This document shows positions 9,260-16,266 of a stretch of 16,266 nt of DNA, piece after piece. Positions within the stretch are counted from its first letter, which is position 1. Every line of letters starts with the position of its first letter. Origin of the DNA: Caldilineaceae bacterium (lineage in GTDB: Bacteria; Chloroflexota; Anaerolineae; Caldilineales; Caldilineaceae); contig JAPPKT010000552.1 in NCBI GenBank assembly GCA_028819675.1, forward strand, positions 1-16,266, given 5' to 3'. The position numbers and the translations under genes were made by a program. The notes beneath the pieces are model-generated. The model had not been told where the DNA came from. It did no database searches and worked only from the letters and a program-made list of their open reading frames with translations.

Positions 9260-9790
9260 TTAAAGGGCGTCGCCGCCCAGTGTAAGAATGGTCATAAGCG
9301 GTCCGGCGGCGTAATGTTCCTTCTTCGCCCATACGCCGTACGTGTATAGGGCTGCGAGCGTGGCGGTGTAGGCGAGCACGCCGGCAGGCCCGTGTTCAGG
9401 GAAGAAGGAGACTGAAATGATCACGCACAGAAAGAGATTGGAGAACAGCAAAAAGGTGGAGACCGATCTTGTACAGCGTCCCAACTTCGGCACGTCTACG
9501 AGGGCGAAGCCGCGCCATTTTCCGGGAAAGAGATCGAATGCCAAGTGGAGCGCAACGCCTGCTGCAAAGCCGGTGACGAGCCAGCCGGTCCATTCAAAGG
9601 ATGTAAAGGCCCACCCGGCCCAAAGCAGGGCGGGCATCAGGAAGCTGTGGGTGACGATTGACCTGTGGCGCAGGCGGAAGATGCTGAACCTGTCGATGTC
9701 CGGGAAAAGGGTACCCAGCCACGCTCCGAGGGCGAAGCAAGCAAAGCCAATCGCAACTGTCAGCAGGTCAGGGTCGGCGAAGTCGAGCAC
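9260..9790 (-). CDS. YdjM-like membrane-bound metal-dependent hydrolase
   Basis: This 176-aa integral membrane protein has about four hydrophobic segments (around 10-28, 50-85, 110-130 and 135-155). Polar motifs sit between them: PDID (30-33), HRSIVTHS (42-49) and HLAFD (82-86). The HRxxTHS plus HxxxD pattern is that of the YdjM/DUF457 family of putative metal-dependent membrane hydrolases. The substrate is unknown for the family in general. The start is GTG 9790 with no strong ribosome site. It is followed 37 bp later by tig, so its transcript may continue into the chaperone gene; this adjacency does not prove a chaperone-related role. The family call is fairly confident, the function is not. 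Confidence 0.75.
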   Translation of the reverse strand: MLDFADPDLLTVAIGFACFALGAWLGTLFPDIDRFSIFRLRHRSIVTHSFLMPALLWAGWAFTSFEWTGWLVTGFAAGVALHLAFDLFPGKWRGFALVDVPKLGRCTRSVSTFLLFSNLFLCVIISVSFFPEHGPAGVLAYTATLAALYTYGVWAKKEHYAAGPLMTILTLGGDAL

Positions 9791-9892
9791 GTGGAACGTC
9801 CGTTGTTATCAATGGGCGTCCGATATCCAACTGCGCGGGGAGACATGCTAGACCCGCGCGGGATGCTACTGAATTCTGGATCGCCACCTTTC

Positions 9893-9901
9893 AGTATAGC
9901 A
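9893..9901 (-). promoter_or_regulatory. Possible extended -10 promoter upstream of the YdjM-like gene and tig
   Basis: The minus strand reads TGC-TATACT, an extended -10 element with a 5/6 match to TATAAT. A TTGTGT 19 bp further upstream is a poor -35. The predicted leader to GTG 9790 is about 96 nt. It lies in the 207-bp gap after mutL. Confidence 0.4.
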
Positions 9902-9997
9902 CACGAAAGAGTCGACGACACAAAACGAGCAGGTTTTTTATGTGTTAACGTGGGTGAAAGTGACGGTGGTTGAACATAGCAGTGAGGCCGAACTGCG

Positions 9998-12070
9998 TTA
10001 TGTCCGTTTGAAAGCCCGCTCCAGTTCACCGGCGCTCAGCTTCAGCATTGTGGGCCGTCCGTGAGGGCAGGTGCGGGGGGCCCGGCATCTCTCCAATTGC
10101 CTAACCAACTCCTTCATCTCGATGTCGCTCAGTACCTGGCCCGCCTTGATGGATGCTCGCTTGCACACCATTTTCACGAGACGCGCCTCCAGCTCCTCTC
10201 CCACCAGGTCCCGGCTCTCTGCCAGGCCCTGCATTATCTCATCGAGGGCGCGTTCAGAATCATGGTTTGAGAGGATACCGGGTACGGAGCGCACGAGGAA
10301 GGTATCGCCGCCGAAATGTTCGGCGTCAAAGCCGATGGCGTTGAGGGCGTGCAGGTGTTGCGCCACCAGACCGGTGCGCGAATCGCCCACATGGAGAGTG
10401 ATTGGAGTCAACAGGCCCTGGCGAGCCAGGCCGCCCGCTGTGCCGCGGTCTTCGCGCTGGGCCATGAATTTCTCGTACAGAATCCGTTCGTGGGCGGCGT
10501 GCTGATCGATCAGATAGAGCCCCTCCGGTCCTTCGGCGACAACGTAGGTTGCGCCAGCCTGGCCTACTACGCGAAGGGGCGGGAGGCCTTGCTCATCGTG
10601 ATGCGGGGACGTGTCCGGTCCGGTGGCAGCCGGTGTGTGTGAATCGGCAGGCGGCGTGTTCGGCGCGTCCAAGAGTGGGTCCACGACAGGATGGTCATTG
10701 GGAGGAAGCTCGAAAGGTATTTCTGGCTGCCTGCCTACGCCGGCGTTGAGAATCGCGTGGCGACGGGCAGACCAACCGGTCTGTTGGAGGTGGTCCTGAT
10801 TTATTGGCGCACTGTCTGCGGAAGGCCAGCTTGCATGTGACTCGGGCGGTCGAACACCGTCTTGGCCCAGTGCCACGGTTGGCACACCGGCGCTGTCGAT
10901 AACCGCGCGGCGCACGGTGCGTTGGACAGCGCTGAAGACTTTATTGGGATCGACGAAACGCACCTCTGTCTTGCGCGGGTGCACGTTGACGTCGACCTCT
11001 GAAGGATTCAGGTCGACAAAGAGAACCGCCATCGGAAAACGCCCGACGGGTAGCAAGGTATGATACGCCTGCACGACGGCATGGGTGAGGCTGCGATCTT
11101 CGACGTAGCGCCGGTTGATGAACAGGTTGATCTGGGCGCGAGTGGGGCGGGTGAGGGTCGGGGAACTGACGTAGCCACTTACGAGCACCGCGCCGGGATA
11201 GGCAGATGATGCGCGGCCCGTTTGGCGAGGCGGTGAATGGCCGGCGACAGGTGGAGAGGCTGTAGCAGAGCTTCCGGCCGCGTCAGGCATGAAATTGATT
11301 TCGTCCTCTTGCGGCTGCCGTTCCGGCTGGGAAAGGGTGTCAGCCTCATCAGAGAAGGCGGCACCTGCATTGCGGGCACCAGATTCTGGGCGCGAACGGC
11401 CAACGTCTATCATCTGTTGAGCATTCTCGCGCCCGTAGATTTTGGCCAATGCCTCGTGAATGCGACCGGTGCCCTCGGTGAAGAAGGAGAGCTTACCATC
11501 GCTGACGAACTTGAAGCGGCAGTCCGGATAGGCCAAGGCATAGCGCTGGACGATGGCGGCGATGTTGCCAGCCTCGGTTGCGGGACGCCGCAGGAATTTG
11601 CGCCTTGCCGGTGTGTTGAAAAAGATGTTTTCGACGGTGACGACTGTGCCGGCGGGCAGTCCGGCGGGCTGGTCGCGGGTGACATTTCCGCCTTCGATGC
11701 GCAGCTCCGCGCCGCTATCGGCTTCGGCGCGGCGGCTCTTAAGAGTCATTTGGCTGACTGCAGCGATGCTGTAGAGGGCTTCGCCGCGAAAGCCGAAGGA
11801 GGTGATGCGGTCGAGGTCTGCGGCGCTGCCCAGCTTGCTGGTTGCGTGCCTTTGCGCGGCTAACGGCAGTTCAGCCGCGGGTATGCCATGCCCATCGTCG
11901 GTCACCTGCAGGAGGCGGCGGCCCCCTTCTCTGATTTCGACCTGAATTTCGGATGCACCGGCGTCGAGGCTGTTCTCGATCAGCTCTTTGGCGACATTGG
12001 CAGGGCGTTCCACCACTTCACCGGCGGCGATTTTAGCGGCGACATCCTGGGAAAGCAGCTGAATGGCCAT
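9998..12070 (-). CDS. mutL: DNA mismatch repair protein MutL, endonuclease type
   Basis: This 690-aa protein links mismatch recognition by MutS to strand incision. The N-terminal GHKL ATPase has ELIENSLDAGA (29-39, catalytic Glu32), DDGHG (58-62), RHATSK and GFRGEAL (93-99). The transducer domain follows, with VNVHPRKTEVRF at 361-372. A Pro/Ser-rich linker (about 395-495) leads to the C-terminal dimerisation domain. That domain carries the metal-binding endonuclease motif DQHA-x2-E-x4-E (522-533), CKRASIKAG (636-644) and CPHGRP (668-673), so it should nick DNA itself as in organisms lacking MutH. About 60-70 extra hydrophilic residues (around 225-293) lie at the start of the transducer domain. 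ATG 12070 has no Shine-Dalgarno sequence but a -10 element 9 nt upstream. Confidence 0.97.
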   Translation of the reverse strand: MAIQLLSQDVAAKIAAGEVVERPANVAKELIENSLDAGASEIQVEIREGGRRLLQVTDDGHGIPAAELPLAAQRHATSKLGSAADLDRITSFGFRGEALYSIAAVSQMTLKSRRAEADSGAELRIEGGNVTRDQPAGLPAGTVVTVENIFFNTPARRKFLRRPATEAGNIAAIVQRYALAYPDCRFKFVSDGKLSFFTEGTGRIHEALAKIYGRENAQQMIDVGRSRPESGARNAGAAFSDEADTLSQPERQPQEDEINFMPDAAGSSATASPPVAGHSPPRQTGRASSAYPGAVLVSGYVSSPTLTRPTRAQINLFINRRYVEDRSLTHAVVQAYHTLLPVGRFPMAVLFVDLNPSEVDVNVHPRKTEVRFVDPNKVFSAVQRTVRRAVIDSAGVPTVALGQDGVRPPESHASWPSADSAPINQDHLQQTGWSARRHAILNAGVGRQPEIPFELPPNDHPVVDPLLDAPNTPPADSHTPAATGPDTSPHHDEQGLPPLRVVGQAGATYVVAEGPEGLYLIDQHAAHERILYEKFMAQREDRGTAGGLARQGLLTPITLHVGDSRTGLVAQHLHALNAIGFDAEHFGGDTFLVRSVPGILSNHDSERALDEIMQGLAESRDLVGEELEARLVKMVCKRASIKAGQVLSDIEMKELVRQLERCRAPRTCPHGRPTMLKLSAGELERAFKRT

Positions 12071-12079
12071 AGTACGGTA

Positions 12080-12088
12080 AGTATACCA
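12080..12088 (-). promoter_or_regulatory. Extended -10 promoter of mutL, probably leaderless
   Basis: TGG-TATACT on the minus strand is an extended -10 box (5/6 plus TG). Only 9 nt separate it from the mutL ATG. The expected transcription start, near 12073, leaves about 3 nt before the start codon, and no ribosome-binding site is present. No clear -35 element lies 17 bp upstream. Confidence 0.5.
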
Positions 12089-12285
12089 TTTTTATGCGGG
12101 ATCGTTGGCGTGGAAGGCTTCATGCGTGTGCCTTATATTGCCGGTACTGAGGAAAAGTGGTCAGCACAGTGGAGAGGTGGTACTGGCTGAGGGAACGACG
12201 CGACGCAACGATACTGGTCAGCGGCTGATTGCAGCGTTGGTGGGCTGAGAAACGGAAAACCAAATGAGGAAAGGCTGTTTTCTGG

Positions 12286-13974
12286 TCAACCTACGGGACG
12301 AGAAGGAAGGACGCCTTGCCAGACGGCATCGACGAAGAGGTGCTCCCGGCCCGCTACATCGACGACGAGGACGGCGACGGCGCGGGTTGACGGCGTTTCT
12401 TTGTGGAAGCTCTCGGAGACGACGGCGTGTGCACAAGAATATGCACCAGTGACCAAGTCGCTCTTGCCCGCGGGAGCGTCCACGACTGCAGCCCGCAAGG
12501 AAGCGCCGTCGTAGCCCGGATCGATCAGGACGGCCCGCACCTGTGCGCGCCAGTCGCGAGGCAGCGAGACGTTTGCTGCGTCGGCCATGCGGGCCACTTG
12601 TGGGCTGTGAAACTCTTCGATCCGAACCGTCAGGCGACCGTCCGTTTGCTCGAGCAGGATACTGGCTTTGGGTCTGCCGGACGGTTCCGCCCGGTGGGCG
12701 CCGTCGTTGGCGGAGTCTCCTGGGCCAAGATGAAGTACACGATATCCGGTGTTGGCCTGAGATCCATCGTCACCGAGTGCATGCTTCGTTTTTGAGCTTT
12801 CGGCAGCAGCTGACAGGTCCGATGCCGGGAAAGAAGGGGGCCGGCTCAGGCGACTGGCGGTTGTACGCACGGCGCGCCAAGAGCTGTCGCAGCCGATCCA
12901 GTCACGGCCCAGCTTGCGGGCGACTGACAGTGTAGTGCCGGAGCCGGCGAAGGGATCGAGAATGAGATCTCCGGGGAGGCTGGCAGTTTCGAGGATTCGC
13001 TGAAGCAGCTTCTCTGTCTTTTGCGTTGGGTAGTTCTCATCCTCGCCGGGAACCGTGCCAAGGCCGGCGATGTCGTCCCAGAAATTGTCCACAGGCCTCG
13101 TGAGCAGGTACCGGTTGCGTCCGGTTTTCTTCAGGTAGTATTTGACGCCAATGTTTCCGCCCTTGGAGGCAAATACTCTCTGCGCGTCTTCGTCGACGAC
13201 GACCTCGCCGCCGTAGGGGGCGTAAAGCCGCCCTTCTTCTAAGAGGGCCTTCAGTCGCTCGAAGCTATATGTGCCGGGGTCGGATGTGCGGAAGAAGCCG
13301 CGCTCATCGCGCATGTACTTTGCGGCGGCGGCCTTCTCGGTGAGAACAAGCTCGCGTATGGGGGCATTCCATGGGGGACGCCCGCGGGGCGTGCTGCGAA
13401 AGATGTGAATCGTCTGGGCGCTATGGGGAAAGTAGCGGGCGTGGACTTTGGCCCCGCGCATCGTCTGACTGCGCCAAAAGACCGTGTTTAGATGCGACTC
13501 GGCGCCGAATATCTCTTCAAGCAGGAGAAGAAGGGGTGCCTGCATGCGGTGATCACAGTGCAGCCAGAGGGTGCCGTCTTCGTGCATCAGCTCGCGCAGG
13601 AGGAGCAGGCGGTCGGCCAGAAACTGGAGATAATCACCTGGCTGCCAGAGATCGTCATAGGCGGTGACTTCGCCGAGCGTGGGCTGCCCCTTGCCGCGCA
13701 GACGAATACGGCTGGAATAGGTCCGGTTCGAGTTATACGGCGGATCGAGGTAGACCAGCCGGACACCGCCGCGAAAGCCATTGGCCAGCAACCAGGAGAG
13801 TGCATCGTAGTTGTCGCCATACAGGAGGAGACCCTCTTTGCTGCCGTTTCGCGGTGCGTAGCTTTCCAGCTGACGCGCACGGGGCCTGGAAGGCACGGCC
13901 GTCAGCCGCTTGCCAGGCCACGTCAGGCTGATTTGACCCACTTTGCGATTTGGCGGTGCGGTCTCGGTTGTCAT
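12286..13974 (-). CDS. Site-specific DNA methyltransferase (N6-adenine or N4-cytosine, beta order)
   Basis: This 562-aa S-adenosylmethionine-dependent DNA amino-methyltransferase has catalytic motif IV DPPY (77-80), followed by a long central region that should include the target-recognition part. Motif X-like NYPTQK (314-319) and the AdoMet-binding DPFAGSGTT (340-348) come after it. Motif IV before motif I is the beta-class order found in type III Mod and many solitary enzymes. A C-terminal domain (about 410-562) includes DWRAQVRAVLIDPGYDG, recalling the tail of type III-like or orphan methyltransferases. ATG 13974 is preferred over an in-frame TTG at 13992; neither has a good ribosome site. 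No restriction endonuclease or Res helicase lies on either side. mutL follows 215 bp downstream. The target sequence cannot be inferred. Confidence 0.9.
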   Translation of the reverse strand: MTTETAPPNRKVGQISLTWPGKRLTAVPSRPRARQLESYAPRNGSKEGLLLYGDNYDALSWLLANGFRGGVRLVYLDPPYNSNRTYSSRIRLRGKGQPTLGEVTAYDDLWQPGDYLQFLADRLLLLRELMHEDGTLWLHCDHRMQAPLLLLLEEIFGAESHLNTVFWRSQTMRGAKVHARYFPHSAQTIHIFRSTPRGRPPWNAPIRELVLTEKAAAAKYMRDERGFFRTSDPGTYSFERLKALLEEGRLYAPYGGEVVVDEDAQRVFASKGGNIGVKYYLKKTGRNRYLLTRPVDNFWDDIAGLGTVPGEDENYPTQKTEKLLQRILETASLPGDLILDPFAGSGTTLSVARKLGRDWIGCDSSWRAVRTTASRLSRPPSFPASDLSAAAESSKTKHALGDDGSQANTGYRVLHLGPGDSANDGAHRAEPSGRPKASILLEQTDGRLTVRIEEFHSPQVARMADAANVSLPRDWRAQVRAVLIDPGYDGASLRAAVVDAPAGKSDLVTGAYSCAHAVVSESFHKETPSTRAVAVLVVDVAGREHLFVDAVWQGVLPSRPVG

Positions 13975-13991
13975 GGCGTTCGTGAGATCCA

Positions 13992-13997
13992 ATTATC
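13992..13997 (-). promoter_or_regulatory. Possible -10 element for the methyltransferase
   Basis: GATAAT on the minus strand matches 5/6 of the -10 consensus and predicts a start near 13985, about 11 nt before ATG 13974. If used, the in-frame TTG at 13992 would not be transcribed, which supports the ATG. No convincing -35 is seen. Confidence 0.25.
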
Positions 13998-14085
13998 GTT
14001 GTGCCGGTCAGAAATGGCGCGGGGCAACCCGATTGGGTCGGGGCCAACATTGGCTGCGCCTGACAAGACCCGGAGTCCAATCGAA

Positions 14086-14119
14086 AGACCCGGCAGCCTG
14101 AATGCTTGCTGCCGGGTCT
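14086..14119 (-). terminator. Strong intrinsic terminator after the moaD-like gene
   Basis: AGACCCGGCAGC (14086-14097) and GCTGCCGGGTCT (14108-14119) form a perfect 12-bp stem with a 10-nt loop. On the minus strand the stem ends in TCT followed by TTCGATTGG, a short T-rich tail. It stands 145 bp beyond the moaD-like stop and before the methyltransferase start, so it separates the two transcription units. A second copy of AAGACCCGG (14065-14073) could offer a competing arm. Confidence 0.75.
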
Positions 14120-14264
14120 CTGGCATTGAATTCGTTTGGCAACTGCAGAGCGTTCCCTTGCAGGCCAAGCAGACGGACGGGCATCTACTTTGGGCTGTAC
14201 AGGTCTTGCGACAGCGGATCGATATCGCGGCGGTCGGAAGACGCAGGATGCCCGAAGGGGCAGG

Positions 14265-14543
14265 TCAGAACCGGTCGGTATTGCCGCCGGTCATCGCGGG
14301 AACGAAATGTACTTCGCTGTCCGGCCCCACGGCTGCGCGCAGGCCGCGATTCTGCACGGCGCCGTCGACGGCGACGGTCCAGCCGGGGCGGATGCGTCCT
14401 TCGTCGATGATGCGTTCAGCAACGCCCGGGAACTGTTCCTCCAGGGCTGCGACCAGCTCGCGCACCGATTCGCCCTCGGCCTCGACGATTTGCTGGCCGT
14501 TGGTGAGCGAGCGCATCAGCGGCGGAATCCAGACTTTGGCCAC
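14265..14543 (-). CDS. MoaD/ThiS-family sulfur-carrier protein with residues after the Gly-Gly
   Basis: This 92-aa beta-grasp protein has the C-terminal pattern EVHFVPAMTGG typical of MoaD/ThiS carriers, whose terminal Gly is adenylated and turned into a thiocarboxylate for molybdopterin or other sulfur transfer. Here Gly86-Gly87 is followed by five more residues (NTDRF), so the carboxylate is not free unless the tail is removed. The start is GTG 14543, 2 nt after the stop of the molybdoenzyme gene, with GGGAG 10 nt upstream inside that gene, which indicates tight coupling. Context suggests a role in molybdenum-cofactor supply or another sulfur transfer serving the adjacent enzyme. A non-enzymatic ubiquitin-like protein is an alternative. 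Confidence 0.85.
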   Translation of the reverse strand: MAKVWIPPLMRSLTNGQQIVEAEGESVRELVAALEEQFPGVAERIIDEGRIRPGWTVAVDGAVQNRGLRAAVGPDSEVHFVPAMTGGNTDRF

Positions 14544-14545
14544 GC

Positions 14546-16266
14546 TCAGTCGTCTCCCGGAACCAGTTCAGCTGCCTCAGCCTCCCTGGCCCACATGGCT
14601 TCAAGGAGATTGGCCGGGGAGATCGGGAGCTTGTCCATGCGCACGCCGGTGGCCTGGTAGACCGCGTTGGCGACTGCGCCGGCAGGCGGCACGATATTTA
14701 CTTCACCCACGCCGCGTACGCCATAGGGGTGAGCGGGGTGGGGGACCTCGACCATGATCGTTTCGATCATTGGCAGGTCCAGGGACGTTGGCATGCGGTA
14801 GTCGAGCAGACTGGCATTGAGAAGATGGCCCTCGTCGTCGTAGATGTACTCTTCATTGATTGCCCAGCCGATGCCCTGTGCGACACCTCCCTGCATCTGT
14901 CCTTCGACATAGGAGGGATGGATTGCCTTGCCAACATCCTGGGCAATTGTGTAGCGCAGAATCGTGATCTTGCCCGTGTCCGGGTCTACTTCAATGTCGA
15001 CGCACTGCGTGGAGAAACCTGGGCCGAAGTCCTGCGGATGGACCGTGGAACTGGCCATCAGGGGCTCTTCGCGCTGGACGAGACCGGCGGCCTCGGCGAA
15101 GGAGACGCTCTCGCTGCCGGCGCTGAATGTTCCTTCTTCGTAGCTCACGTCACCGGCTGCGACTTCCCACTGATCGGCGAGGCGGCTCTTCATTTCTTTC
15201 AGGAGCTGCCGGCCCAGGTTGTAGGCGGCCAGACCGGTTGCGAAGGTGGTACGGCTGCCGCCGGTCACGTCGTTGTAGGATACGGTATCGGTATCCACAA
15301 CACGGGCCTTTACCTGCTCGTATTCGATATCCATGGCTTCGGCCAGCTGCATGGCTATCGAGGCTCGCGTACCGCCGATGTCGGTGGAGGCTTCGTTAAG
15401 GTTAACCGTGCCGTCGGGGTTAAGGACAGCGGTTGCGCTGGACTGGCCGCCCCAGTTGTTCCAGTAGCCGGAAGCGATGCCGCGGCCGCGGTACTTGCCT
15501 TCAAGCGGAGACTGGTAGTGTTCAGAGTCGCGGATGGCTTCCACAGTCTCAATCTGGCCGATGCGGGCGTACTGCAGGCCGTCCGGCCGGCGGTCGTTCT
15601 CTTTGGCGCCGTTGAGGATGCGGAATTCGGCGGGGTCCATGTCCAACTTCTCGGCCAGCTCATCGACGACGCTCTCAACCGCAAAAGCAACGTTTGTGCC
15701 TCCGGGTGCGCGATAGGCTGCGCTACGGGGCCGGTTCACGACGATGTCGTAGCCGTCCACCTGCAGGTTGTCGATGGCGTAGGGGGCCAAGCTCACGTTG
15801 GCGGCCGCGCCGACGGGTGAGCCGGGATAGGCGCCGGCCTCGTAATAGAGTTCAGCGAGGGCAGCGGAGATTTTGCCATCTGCATCGACGCCGATCTTCA
15901 CGCGGATATTGGAGCCTGAGGTGGGCCCCGTCGCGGCCAGGACATCAGCGCGACTCATGACGATCTTGACAGGTTCGTAGCCGGCCTTTTGGGAGAGTAT
16001 AACGGCGACGGGCTCGACATAGACGTTGATTTTGCCGCCGAAGCCGCCCCCGATTTCGGTGGGAACCACTTTGAGTCGTGAGACAGGGATTTTCAGAATC
16101 TCACAGACCTGACCGCGCACTGCGAAGGAGCCCTGCGTGCTGGTCCAGATTATGATCTGGCCGTCGGCGCTGTACAAGGCGGTGGCGGCGTGCGGTTCGA
16201 TGTAGCCCTGGTGGACCGTTTCGGTGCGGTAGGTGCGGTCGACAACCAGATGAGCGCCGGCAAAAC
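14546..16266 (-). CDS. Xanthine dehydrogenase-family molybdopterin-binding subunit (5' end outside window)
   Basis: The visible 572 residues are the C-terminal part of a molybdenum hydroxylase large subunit; the open frame runs off the right edge, so the N-terminus is missing. Family landmarks are HQGYIEPHA (18-26 of the visible part), TQGSF (43-47), GGGFGGK (72-78), AYRAPGG (183-189) and the active-site Glu521 in GVGE (518-521). The AYRAPGG loop lacks the AYxCSFR signature of form I CO dehydrogenase and the AYxGAGR of form II, so CO oxidation is unlikely. Xanthine, nicotinate, aldehyde or another heterocycle could be the substrate. FAD and 2Fe-2S subunits are not in the window. The MoaD-like gene follows 2 nt downstream. 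An in-frame TTG at 16177 is not the true start because family motifs continue upstream of it. Confidence 0.93.
   Translation of the reverse strand, partial: FAGAHLVVDRTYRTETVHQGYIEPHAATALYSADGQIIIWTSTQGSFAVRGQVCEILKIPVSRLKVVPTEIGGGFGGKINVYVEPVAVILSQKAGYEPVKIVMSRADVLAATGPTSGSNIRVKIGVDADGKISAALAELYYEAGAYPGSPVGAAANVSLAPYAIDNLQVDGYDIVVNRPRSAAYRAPGGTNVAFAVESVVDELAEKLDMDPAEFRILNGAKENDRRPDGLQYARIGQIETVEAIRDSEHYQSPLEGKYRGRGIASGYWNNWGGQSSATAVLNPDGTVNLNEASTDIGGTRASIAMQLAEAMDIEYEQVKARVVDTDTVSYNDVTGGSRTTFATGLAAYNLGRQLLKEMKSRLADQWEVAAGDVSYEEGTFSAGSESVSFAEAAGLVQREEPLMASSTVHPQDFGPGFSTQCVDIEVDPDTGKITILRYTIAQDVGKAIHPSYVEGQMQGGVAQGIGWAINEEYIYDDEGHLLNASLLDYRMPTSLDLPMIETIMVEVPHPAHPYGVRGVGEVNIVPPAGAVANAVYQATGVRMDKLPISPANLLEAMWAREAEAAELVPGDD

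Noticed and set aside
12255..12282. GAAAAC/GTTTTC hairpin just after the methyltransferase stop, considered as its terminator
   Set aside because: The 6-bp stem is AT-rich with a 16-nt loop and no clean T-run, so it is too weak to call.
13492..14757. A 421-codon plus-strand open frame spanning the methyltransferase start, the terminator and the moaD-like gene
   Set aside because: It crosses three well-supported minus-strand features, includes the 12-bp terminator hairpin, and becomes low-complexity Arg/Pro-rich at its end.
14729..15820. A 363-codon plus-strand open frame opposite the molybdoenzyme gene
   Set aside because: It mirrors a gene with clear family motifs on the other strand. Its translation has no recognisable domain, and long antisense frames are expected with this base composition.
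14546..16266. CO dehydrogenase large subunit (coxL)
   Set aside because: The active-site loop reads AYRAPGG, without the Cys-containing AYxCSFR of form I or AYxGAGR of form II.

Overview
This is a GC-rich (roughly 60% by eye) bacterial chromosomal window with dense, ordinary gene packing. No phage, insertion sequence, CRISPR array, rRNA or tRNA was seen. The tig-clpP-clpX order, the endonuclease-type MutL, the stacked M42 aminopeptidase genes, the xanthine-dehydrogenase-family molybdoenzyme and the acidic low-complexity protein tails would fit a Chloroflexota (Anaerolineae/Caldilineae-like) genome. That assignment is inference from gene content, not a database match.

Layout. Left block, plus strand (about 200-4804): a heptamer tandem repeat and a possible promoter precede a 70-aa zinc-ribbon membrane protein, three consecutive M42-family metallo-aminopeptidase paralogues, and mutY (A/G-specific adenine glycosylase). 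TAGTG and ATGA overlaps suggest coupled translation in two places. A 345-bp non-coding gap (4805-5149) lies between the convergent mutY and clpX.

Right block, all minus strand, read from high to low coordinates: the 3'-terminal part of a molybdopterin-binding oxidoreductase large subunit (5' end beyond the right edge), a MoaD/ThiS-like sulfur carrier 2 nt after it, a strong 12-bp-stem terminator, a beta-order DNA methyltransferase with no restriction gene nearby, mutL with a possible leaderless promoter, a small YdjM-like membrane hydrolase, then trigger factor, ClpP and ClpX.

Functional themes. The right block couples protein folding and degradation (Tig, ClpXP). The left block adds peptide recycling: ClpXP yields short peptides, which M42 aminopeptidases can trim to amino acids. 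MutY and MutL are DNA-repair genes, and the methyltransferase sits directly upstream of mutL. The Mo enzyme and MoaD-like protein form a separate metabolic unit.

No clearly new multi-gene system is evident. The points most worth a second look are lineage-specific changes in otherwise canonical proteins: two large ClpX insertions, one directly after the ClpP-docking loop; a ClpP whose NSPGG motif reads HCPGG; a MoaD-like protein that continues past its Gly-Gly; the triple M42 array; an apparently orphan methyltransferase next to mutL; and over-representation of the palindrome GCGGCCGC.
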